From: an uncultured Spartobacteria bacterium
GTDB lineage: Bacteria; Verrucomicrobiota; Verrucomicrobiia; Chthoniobacterales; UBA6821
DNA length: 35,733 nt
Reading direction: 5' to 3'
NCBI GenBank assembly: GCA_903831635.1
Contig: CAIKYN010000414.1
Coordinates: forward strand, 1 to 35,733
The notes below the pieces were generated by a model. The model saw only the letters and a program-made list of their open reading frames with translations. It did no database searches and was not told the origin of the DNA. Positions 30,680 to 35,733 of this stretch are shown in pieces; position 1 is the first letter of the stretch, and every line of letters begins with the position of its first letter. The translations under genes were made by a program, and so were the position numbers.

Positions 30680-30898
30680 ATGGCATTAACTGAAACCATT
30701 AAGGCTAAAGTAGAACCCTCGATGAAGGCCGATTTGGAAAGGATGGCAAAAGAAGAAGGCCCCGGAGTGACGGTTTCTGATTTGGTGAGAAGGGCGATTC
30801 ACCACGTGTATTTCAAAGAAAACACAACCCTCTACCCGATCACCGAAATCACCTCACTCCGACCGGCTGAAGAACCTAAAAAATCAAACGGTCTGTAA
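30680..30898 (+). CDS. Ribbon-helix-helix regulator (rightward)
   Basis: A 72-residue protein. The N terminus ETIKAKVEPSMKADLERMAK followed by VTVSDLVRRAIHHVYF is a ribbon-helix-helix domain related in pattern to the leftward protein (SDLVRRAI versus SDLVRKAL). The C-terminal ~25 residues are an unstructured extension. Divergent repressor pairs of this fold form the immI (arc/mnt) switch of phage P22; a comparable control role is inferred. Confidence 0.8.
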   Translation: MALTETIKAKVEPSMKADLERMAKEEGPGVTVSDLVRRAIHHVYFKENTTLYPITEITSLRPAEEPKKSNGL

Positions 30899-30944
30899 TT
30901 TTATCTTTCCCGGATGGACGCAGGTTGTAGAACAAAAGAAAACC

Positions 30945-31340
30945 ATGATCACTCTTTTTCGTAACGGGCAGAACGATGGGCCGTTCACGCTTGAGCAGAT
31001 CCGGGCTCAGATCAAGGGAGGCGTCCTTTCCATGGGAGATCCGGCATGGATGGAAGGATGGAGTGATTGGAAGACCGTATCGGAGATCCCAGGACTCCTA
31101 GAATCACCGGCCCCTGCATTGCCCACGATCGTTGCGGCACCTGACGTTGTCGAAAAGCCGAAGCTCAATATCACGGGAACCTATTGCCCGAATTGCGGCA
31201 ACCGGAACAGCTATCGAAAATCCGATGGCGTTGGTTGCCTTATCATGGGAATTTTGTTCATTTCCATGATCGGGATTCTTTTCATCCCTTTTCTACCGAA
31301 GTCCTGGCACTGCCGTTCCTGTGGGAATGTCTGGAAATAA
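30945..31340 (+). CDS. GYF_2-domain protein with zinc ribbon and membrane segment
   Basis: A 131-residue protein. Residues ~1-50 are a GYF_2/DUF4339 domain (NGQNDGPFTLEQIRAQIKGG; DPAWMEGWSDWKTVSEIPGL). After a Pro/Ala linker come a first Cys pair (YCPNCGNRN), a hydrophobic helix (GCLIMGILFISMIGILFIPF) and a second Cys pair (WHCRSCGNVWK). The helix interrupts a treble-clef-like zinc site. GYF_2 domains are common in Verrucomicrobiota, Planctomycetota and relatives. It lies next to the regulator and may be a lysogeny-expressed accessory (moron) gene. Confidence 0.75.
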   Translation: MITLFRNGQNDGPFTLEQIRAQIKGGVLSMGDPAWMEGWSDWKTVSEIPGLLESPAPALPTIVAAPDVVEKPKLNITGTYCPNCGNRNSYRKSDGVGCLIMGILFISMIGILFIPFLPKSWHCRSCGNVWK

Positions 31341-31343
31341 CCC

Positions 31344-31580
31344 TTAGTCCTCTTCTTCCTCGAGCTCGAGGTCGGGTTCGAGTTGGCCGTCGGCAAAATC
31401 TTTGCTGAGCTGGATCAGGGCAAATGCGTTGCCCCATTCCGTTTTAGCGAAGCGCGTGACGCCATTTTCTTCATGGGAGACGACGATAAAACCGAGGTCG
31501 AAATGCTCACTTAGGATTTGCCTGGCCTTTTCCATGGCCTTGAGGCGGCCTTGGTGATCATCGGGCGTGGCTTCGCTCAT
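31344..31580 (-). CDS. 78-residue acidic protein, unknown
   Basis: Starts MSEATPDDHQGRLKAMEKAR and ends in an acidic run (PDLELEEEED). The middle (FIVVSHEENGVTRFAKTEWG, then NAFALIQLSKDF) resembles a small alpha/beta domain. It starts two bases before the end of the metallophosphatase gene region and converges with the GYF_2 gene. No family was recognised. Confidence 0.6.
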   Translation of the reverse strand: MSEATPDDHQGRLKAMEKARQILSEHFDLGFIVVSHEENGVTRFAKTEWGNAFALIQLSKDFADGQLEPDLELEEEED

Positions 31581-31582
31581 GG

Positions 31583-32497
31583 TTAGCGGGCCTCGTATAG
31601 CTCCACTTCTGCAAGTTTTTTCTCCCGGGAATCCTTATTGATGCCCGATGGATTATAGAATCTCATCCACCACGCACCCGTAGGCTTGGGGGGACCACCA
31701 CGCTCGACGTGCCACCCACCATAGCCATCACGGAACTCTTCTTTATATCCAGCGCCCTTGATATGCAACTGGCGGCACATCGTGATTTTATCATCTTGTG
31801 CGAGGCGTATGCGTTCAATGGGCATCATCCATGAATCATGTGTGTGCCCTGTAAAAACAAAATCGGCATCTGCCACATAAACCGCCTGACGGTTTGTCTG
31901 AATCACACCCCGGGTGACGGGGCCACCACCACCCGAACCGTGGAAATACCATAGTTTCTTTGAAGACCTTGCTGTGCCATAGGAACTACATTCAAAACGT
32001 ACATAGCCTGAATATCCCCCACGGCGAGCAATCCCGCCTTGAGCGCGTAATCGCTCACAGATTCTCTCCGTAATGTCGGTTTCGTGGTTTTTCTGAATTG
32101 CGCTCTCGTGATTCCCCACTCCACGTACGGTCAGGATGCTTTTATAAGGGTCCAACCATTCGGCAGCCGTCCTCACAATGGCATCGAGGTAGTCGCCGGT
32201 CATGTGCTCGGGGCGGATGTCCTTTTTGGAACTGCGTTTGTCGTATTTCCCCTGCATAAGACACCCAAAATCGCCTGCATCGATCACCGGCGCATTCCTT
32301 TCCAGCGCAAGATCGAGGTGCTTTTTCATCAGTTCCCGATCGCAATGCGGATTATCCCAATGGCAATCCGTCTGCAGGAGAACCCATTGCTCATCTCCGA
32401 CCCGAGGCAGATCAATGGAAATGACATGAACATTCCGAGAAGATTCCCTGAATTTCCAACTTGGTTTTTTACCGATGACAGATTTTTTGACGGTCAT
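31583..32497 (-). CDS. Calcineurin-like metallophosphoesterase
   Basis: A 304-residue protein with the full metal-binding motif series: TDCHWD (Asp44, His46), AGDFG (Asp76), GVGNHES (Asn129, His130), WYFHGSG (His186) and FTGHTH (217-220). Such enzymes bind two metal ions and hydrolyse phosphodiesters or phosphomonoesters; phage members are often nucleases or phosphatases. Its ATG overlaps the dNMP kinase stop, so it is co-expressed with nucleotide metabolism. The C-terminal Gly/Trp-rich tail (RDGYGGWHVERGGPPKPTG) is not part of the core fold. Confidence 0.88.
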   Translation of the reverse strand: MTVKKSVIGKKPSWKFRESSRNVHVISIDLPRVGDEQWVLLQTDCHWDNPHCDRELMKKHLDLALERNAPVIDAGDFGCLMQGKYDKRSSKKDIRPEHMTGDYLDAIVRTAAEWLDPYKSILTVRGVGNHESAIQKNHETDITERICERLRAQGGIARRGGYSGYVRFECSSYGTARSSKKLWYFHGSGGGGPVTRGVIQTNRQAVYVADADFVFTGHTHDSWMMPIERIRLAQDDKITMCRQLHIKGAGYKEEFRDGYGGWHVERGGPPKPTGAWWMRFYNPSGINKDSREKKLAEVELYEAR

Positions 32498-33048
32498 GAT
32501 TCAGCTAAAAAGAAATCGAGATCGGCGTGAAGCTTCTCCACAGGGCCGTTATTGAGCAGGATCCGGTCGAAGGTGATGACCTGTTTCTCCGAGGAATGAG
32601 CTTCCACCGGGGCAATGCCAGGACGCTTGACCGAGATGATCGTGAACCCTGCTTGGTTGAGAGCTTCGGCTTCATTCTCAAAACGGAGGTCATCGACGAT
32701 TACCGAATGCCCTTCGTTGAGGTGGCGGGAGACTTTGGAGAGCAGGATCTTTCTCCAGATGTCGGTAGCGACCAGATCACGTCCCCATTCTGTTCCGAGG
32801 GATTGCATCAGATAGCGTGGGGAACGACCTCCTACCAAATCGCTGGGGGTTTCTTTGAGATTCCCATCCACCATCTCAACGGCTTCCATGAGACCGGCCC
32901 CGGCCTCGATCAGGAGACATCGAATCATCCGTTTGATCGGGGCGGCAAAACGAACCCTGCGAAAACCGTGCTTCCCGACGAGGTGGTCGGCGGCGGTTGA
33001 TTTTCCGCTGCCAGCTAAACCGCAGAGAGCGATGAGCTTGGGGGCCAT
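32494..33048 (-). CDS. Deoxynucleoside monophosphate kinase
   Basis: A 184-residue P-loop kinase of the phage dNMP-kinase type. The P-loop is GLAGSGKST (10-18). RSPRYLMQSLGTEWGRDLVA (~75-94) and VIVDDLRFENEAEAL (~115-129) are diagnostic of this family, as in T4 gene 1 and many phage homologues. It phosphorylates dNMPs to dNDPs to feed phage DNA synthesis. The start is preceded by TTGACACGGCCCGTAGGGGA. It overlaps the metallophosphatase start (ATGA). Confidence 0.88.
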   Translation of the reverse strand: MAPKLIALCGLAGSGKSTAADHLVGKHGFRRVRFAAPIKRMIRCLLIEAGAGLMEAVEMVDGNLKETPSDLVGGRSPRYLMQSLGTEWGRDLVATDIWRKILLSKVSRHLNEGHSVIVDDLRFENEAEALNQAGFTIISVKRPGIAPVEAHSSEKQVITFDRILLNNGPVEKLHADLDFFLAES

Positions 33049-33068
33049 TCCCCTACGGGCCGTGTCAA
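33049..33068 (-). promoter_or_regulatory. TTGACA leader of dNMP kinase
   Basis: TTGACA at 33068-33063, then CGGCCCGTAGGGGA and ATG (14-base spacing). Upstream TTCCAT...ATGGAA can form a 6-bp stem. The same GGAATTGACACGGC string recurs 235 bases upstream at 33298-33303, before a possible small gene. Confidence 0.5.
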
Positions 33069-33097
33069 TTCCATGGGTGAAAAGCTAAATATGGAAC

Positions 33098-33286
33098 TCA
33101 GGAAATCAGGAAAATGGTCGGAGGAGGTTCAGGTCGCTCTGGTTTATCTATCCAGCCCTCAATGCCTCCCCCGATTAATGCTGGGATAGAAATGCCATAC
33201 GGCATCGACTCCCGCGCTGGAACCGTCGAAACGATTCCGTAACCTTTTCTACACGGAGCATGAGTCCCTCTTTGGTAGATAGGCAA
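33098..33286 (-). CDS. Possible 62-residue protein, unknown
   Basis: A frame that starts at TTG 33286, 11 bases after a TTGACA leader identical over 13 bases to that of the dNMP kinase. The protein contains LPIYQRGTHAPCRKGYGIVS and ALIGGGIEGWIDKPERPEPP. It is Gly/Pro rich and protein-like. A longer ATG start at 33352 would read through a low-complexity text (TTTGTGCCTTTTGTGC) and is unlikely. No family was recognised, and the non-ATG start makes it uncertain. Confidence 0.4.
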   Translation of the reverse strand: MPIYQRGTHAPCRKGYGIVSTVPARESMPYGISIPALIGGGIEGWIDKPERPEPPPTIFLIS

Positions 33287-33578
33287 AGATACAGCCGTGT
33301 CAATTCCCTGCAAAAATAAAGTAAGTAGCCACAAAATGCACAAAAGGCACAAAGGAGAAGAAAAAGGAATTTAATATGGAACTCAGGAACTCAAGAATGG
33401 ATCATGAGGAGCGCTATCCCTCACGGTTTGTTTAATGCGCGGCCTGATCAGGACTCCCATCCAATTTGGAAGGGACGGCATTTTGGAGACCACTTACTCC
33501 AATCTAGTTTCCGGTTCACTTCCCCGGCAGATGATCCCAAAGTTTTTTTTATGAGTTCCTGAGTTTCATATCAAAAAA
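33287..33578. other. Gene-free stretch with dispersed text-like repeats
   Basis: No supported gene. It holds a low-complexity CACAAA-rich run (33330-33360), and two copies of a GGAACTCAGGAACTCA-type sequence in opposite orientations (33374-33396 and 33550-33570); related copies lie at about 33090 and 11666-11690. A CCTGATCAGG palindrome is near 33446. It may contain the terminator of the lysis genes, but no clear hairpin with U-run is visible. Confidence 0.6.
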
Positions 33579-34163
33579 TCAACTCACCAGAGCGGCTTTG
33601 AGATTGGCCACGCGGTTAAGAAGTCCATGCAGGTCGTCGTGGACGACTTCGGATGTCGTGGCGAGGAACTTGTAGCGGGCCGCACATTGCGAAAGAAATG
33701 CCAGGGCGAGAGCCTGCTTGTTCTGCGAGGCCCATGCTGCGGAGAGCGTCTGATCGCCGATCTTTCCGTCGATCACCAGATGCGCCCCATCGAGGTCGTT
33801 AAGGGCGAGTTGGAGCAGCCGAACACATGTCCCCTCCCCTTCGTTCACGGCCTGAACAAAAAAGATCCAATTTAACGGCGAGGGCAAGCGCGCCGCCACA
33901 TGCTGCCAGTAATTCTCGGCATAGGTCTGAACGACCCAGTGGGCATTTGCCGTCACCGTGCCGGTCTCATCCACCGGGAGGGAGTCATCCTGCTGATTTA
34001 ATCCTGCAAAAGTCAGACCATGGGAGTCGGGACGCTCTGCGCGGATCGTGATCCCGTCTGATTCAAACTCGCACTCGGCAGGCAGGACGATCGAAAGTCC
34101 CTTGCGAAAATCGGAGGAGTAGTTGCCATTATTCGCTAAGATCAGGATGTCGGAGATTTTCAT
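33579..34163 (-). CDS. Endolysin, GH108/secretion-activator-like with peptidoglycan-binding part
   Basis: A 194-residue protein. The C-terminal half matches the conserved core of GH108 muramidases with PG_binding_3: FVQAVNEGEGTCVRLLQLAL, then DGKIGDQTLSAAW. The N-terminal part is diverged: the usual E-G-G-Y motif is replaced by LPAECEFESDG, with Glu30 the best candidate catalytic acid. It cleaves cell-wall glycan. There is no signal peptide, so it should depend on a holin; four membrane genes lie directly upstream and it is ATGA-coupled to them. Confidence 0.75.
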   Translation of the reverse strand: MKISDILILANNGNYSSDFRKGLSIVLPAECEFESDGITIRAERPDSHGLTFAGLNQQDDSLPVDETGTVTANAHWVVQTYAENYWQHVAARLPSPLNWIFFVQAVNEGEGTCVRLLQLALNDLDGAHLVIDGKIGDQTLSAAWASQNKQALALAFLSQCAARYKFLATTSEVVHDDLHGLLNRVANLKAALVS

Positions 34164-34432
34164 TGAGTTGGTACCGATGGAGGTGGAGGGGTGTTTTCGC
34201 CCCAGATCTTCTGAGCCACTTTTCCTGCCCCCGAAGCAATGAATACATCCCGCAGGGCATCGGTGAGGTTTCTAGGGAGATCGTAATCGCCCCCATGGCC
34301 ATGCGCCCAGAGGCTATAGATCAAAGCTGCCAAAAACGTGACGCACGTCGTGATCCCGACGATGAAAAAGACAAGGCGAGCCATCGACTCGGGGGTGCCC
34401 TCCTTAAAGTAGGCCGTGATTCCCGCGAGCAT
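34160..34432 (-). CDS. Small single-pass membrane protein of lysis cassette (holin candidate)
   Basis: A 90-residue protein from ATG 34432, overlapping the upstream TAA (TAATG). A longer frame to 34720 lies inside the neighbouring gene and is rejected. One strong hydrophobic helix (ARLVFFIVGITTCVTFLAAL, residues ~18-42) is followed by a polar domain with DLPRNLTDALRDVFIASGAG and a Pro-rich tail. It could be a holin or antiholin by size, topology and coupling to endolysin. Confidence 0.6.
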   Translation of the reverse strand: MLAGITAYFKEGTPESMARLVFFIVGITTCVTFLAALIYSLWAHGHGGDYDLPRNLTDALRDVFIASGAGKVAQKIWGENTPPPPSVPTQ

Positions 34433-34905
34433 TAAAATGGCAGGTGAGGCGTGAATTCCGCTAGGAACCGAAGCGCCCAACGTCCGATGGAAAACCCAAA
34501 AGCGAATCCTCCAATAAAGACCCCAGTCAGGGCGACGAGTTGCCAGGGCATTTGAATGACTTGGAGCGCGGATCGGAAAGCGGAAAGAGCTACCGCGCCG
34601 CATGCGATTGCAAAGATCCAGATCAAAGCATCCCGTTCTTTCTCGGCTTGAGCGGCATGGGCTTTTTCCACGACGACTTGTTCGGTGGCGGCCTTGAGCT
34701 GATCGGCCAAGGAATCGCACACTTTTTGAACATTTGTAGCTTCCGCTTTGGCAGCCGTCGTTTCTTTTTGAGATTCGTGGGTTAGTTGGCGGAGATGTTC
34801 AACCGTAGCAACAATGTCCGTTTTTGAGATTTCCGAAGCGTTCATGTTTAAAAAACCCAAAAACATGAACACGACCGCTCCGATATGTTTAAGAAATCGA
34901 CACAT
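34432..34905 (-). CDS. Membrane protein with coiled coil, lysis cassette (spanin/holin candidate)
   Basis: A 157-residue protein. An N-terminal signal-like helix (HIGAVVFMFLGFLNMNASEI) is followed by a periplasmic-type coiled coil (~30-90, ATVEHLRQLTHESQKETTAA) and two more hydrophobic helices (LIWIFAIACGAVALSAF; LVALTGVFIGGFAFGFSIG). The coiled coil suggests a spanin-like role; the paired helices suggest a holin. Exact role undetermined. Confidence 0.6.
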   Translation of the reverse strand: MCRFLKHIGAVVFMFLGFLNMNASEISKTDIVATVEHLRQLTHESQKETTAAKAEATNVQKVCDSLADQLKAATEQVVVEKAHAAQAEKERDALIWIFAIACGAVALSAFRSALQVIQMPWQLVALTGVFIGGFAFGFSIGRWALRFLAEFTPHLPF

Positions 34906-34906
34906 C

Positions 34907-35128
34907 TTAATGGGTTTTGAGCCATTGTTCGATTACGACACTTTTGGCATCCACTTTCGAGAGGTTGTCCTGGACAACATCGAGGTGCCCGGCAAGCGCC
35001 GCCGTTTGCGACCCGACTCGGACCTGATGCACACATCCGTTCATCGAAAAAACCAGAACCGTTGTCAGTAACGCCGCGATGACCGCAAAGATCCACCCAA
35101 CGATCAGTTCTTTTTGTTCGGGTGTCAT
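34907..35128 (-). CDS. Small membrane protein of lysis cassette
   Basis: A 73-residue protein starting MTPEQKELIVGWIFAVIAAL. One hydrophobic helix ends in VFSMNGCVHQ, where the Cys could mimic a lipobox, then a helical tail (LDVVQDNLSKVDAKSVVIEQ). The ATG overlaps the upstream stop (ATGA). A holin- or outer-spanin-like role is possible. Confidence 0.6.
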   Translation of the reverse strand: MTPEQKELIVGWIFAVIAALLTTVLVFSMNGCVHQVRVGSQTAALAGHLDVVQDNLSKVDAKSVVIEQWLKTH

Positions 35129-35373
35129 TTATGAACGCTCGATGTCAAGTTCTCGACATGCGTTCTCATGAGCGCAACTTCTTCAGAAAGGTTTTCGAGT
35201 TTCTGAGTTTTCACCCCGGCGATGAATACCGATCCGATGAATTGAAGAAAAACCACCGCAGCGACCGTGCGGAGGAGGGTCGAGTTCTTGTCAGCAGCCT
35301 TAGAGCGTTCTTCCATCACCGCTTTGAGGGCCGCGATGTCTTCTCTGAGTGCTGAAACTTCGTCGGCGCTCAT
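35125..35373 (-). CDS. Small coiled-coil membrane protein of lysis cassette
   Basis: An 82-residue protein. An N-terminal helix (VSALREDIAALKAVMEERSK), one membrane helix (TVAAVVFLQFIGSVFIAG) and a second coiled segment (LENLSEEVALMRTHVENLTS) give a layout similar to XhlA-type haemolysin/holin-associated proteins, though with the helix in mid-protein. It is coupled to both neighbours by ATGA overlaps. Confidence 0.6.
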   Translation of the reverse strand: MSADEVSALREDIAALKAVMEERSKAADKNSTLLRTVAAVVFLQFIGSVFIAGVKTQKLENLSEEVALMRTHVENLTSSVHK

Positions 35374-35630
35374 GTCGTCACCTCCTGTTCCGGCACCGTA
35401 AACACATCAGCAACGGGATCGTAAACCATGCCGATACCCGCATACCGACCACGGATGCGCCCCGAATAACTGGTCTGAACCCATCTGGTATCGGCTCCGA
35501 AAGTCTGTTGGAGGAAAGCAATTCCTAAAGCCTCCCGCTCTGTGCCCGTTTCATCGAACAAGATGGAATTTACCAAGACGGTACCGTTGATCACCACGTT
35601 GTTAGCATCGAGTTGAACGAAATGAGCCAT
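35370..35630 (-). CDS. Small virion-type protein (MAHFVQLDANNVV family)
   Basis: An 86-residue protein from ATG 35630, five bases after the upstream TAA; an earlier ATG would lie inside the previous gene. It has the pattern MAHFVQLDANNVVINGTVLV, then AFLQQTFGADTRWVQTSYSG and RYAGIGMVYDPVADVFTVP. This matches a widespread family of small proteins adjacent to tail fibre genes in marine and environmental phages (MAHFAQLDxNNxV ... WxQTSYNxxxRxxYAGIGxxYD). Its role is unknown, but it marks the end of the fibre module. Confidence 0.8.
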   Translation of the reverse strand: MAHFVQLDANNVVINGTVLVNSILFDETGTEREALGIAFLQQTFGADTRWVQTSYSGRIRGRYAGIGMVYDPVADVFTVPEQEVTT

Positions 35631-35635
35631 AGATT

Positions 35636-35733
35636 TTATGGGGTGTAGGAACCTGCTCCCGTCCATTGAAGAACGGTATTGGAGCCATTTGTCGTGACAG
35701 TAGGTGAACCTGTATAGGTGCCGAGATTGGCAG
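35636..35733 (-). CDS. Fibre-like protein, C-terminal 31 residues (partial)
   Basis: The frame entering from the right edge ends NGSNTVLQWTGAGSYTP and TAA. Short Gly/Thr/Ser C termini ending in GSYT are common in phage fibre and other exposed structural proteins. The 5' part is outside the window. If the window is one circular genome, this is likely the end of the repeat-bearing gene that leaves the left edge; a direct join is out of frame by one base, so some sequence would be missing. Confidence 0.65.
   Translation of the reverse strand, partial: ANLGTYTGSPTVTTNGSNTVLQWTGAGSYTP

Noticed and set aside
34433..34720. Upstream extension of the holin-like gene to 34720
   Set aside because: It reads antibiotic Arg/Ser-rich sequence inside the neighbouring membrane gene; the TAATG-coupled start at 34432 is better.

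Overview
The window looks like nearly all of a temperate, lambda-like siphovirus (Caudoviricetes) genome, with no host genes visible. Evidence: a GpA-type large terminase, lambda-family portal, S49 protease, scaffold, major capsid protein, head-tail joining proteins, tail tube, a G/GT frameshift pair, tape measure, baseplate/fibre genes, endolysin with membrane lysis proteins, tyrosine integrase with attP, and a DNA replication operon. The host is uncertain. MBG repeats in a tail protein, a GYF_2 (DUF4339) protein, weak Shine-Dalgarno use in late genes and text-like intergenic repeats would fit a Verrucomicrobiota/PVC-type host, but this is inference.

Layout. Almost everything is on the minus strand, so transcription runs from high to low coordinates. 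(1) 29.0-22.1 kb: early operon of translationally coupled small genes, a sliding clamp (DnaN), a replication helicase split into two separate genes, an SSB-like protein and coiled-coil proteins, ending at a terminator at 22.1 kb. (2) 22.1-21.5 kb: about 0.6 kb without genes, rich in dyad and repeated sites, just upstream of the small terminase gene; a candidate cos/operator region. (3) 21.5-13.0 kb: DNA packaging and head genes. (4) 12.9-8.6 kb: tail tube, chaperones with a programmed -1 frameshift, tape measure. (5) 8.6-0 kb: tail tip, baseplate and fibre genes, ending in a gene with 147-bp tandem repeats that runs off the left edge. (6) 35.7-33.6 kb: the 3' end of a fibre-like gene entering from the right edge, then a lysis cassette. 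(7) 33.3-31.3 kb: dNMP kinase, metallophosphatase and small genes. (8) 29.0-31.3 kb: control and integration region with attP (tRNA 3' end flanked by four TGCTACACT repeats), integrase, excisionase-like protein and two divergent ribbon-helix-helix regulators.

Both ends lie inside fibre-like genes on the same strand, and attP sits inside the window between phage genes. The window therefore reads as a circular or circularly permuted phage genome opened inside a tandem repeat, not as an integrated prophage with host flanks.

The most unusual features are: a recurring intercistronic leader (hairpin at the stop codon, then TTGACA, often CCTAGGGG, then ATG); an 85-bp intergenic element duplicated 6 kb apart; the split helicase with about 1.8 kb of other genes between its halves; a clear G GGA AAC slippery site abutting the G stop codon; and palindromic GTGCAGGTGACCTGCAC sites before the late operon.
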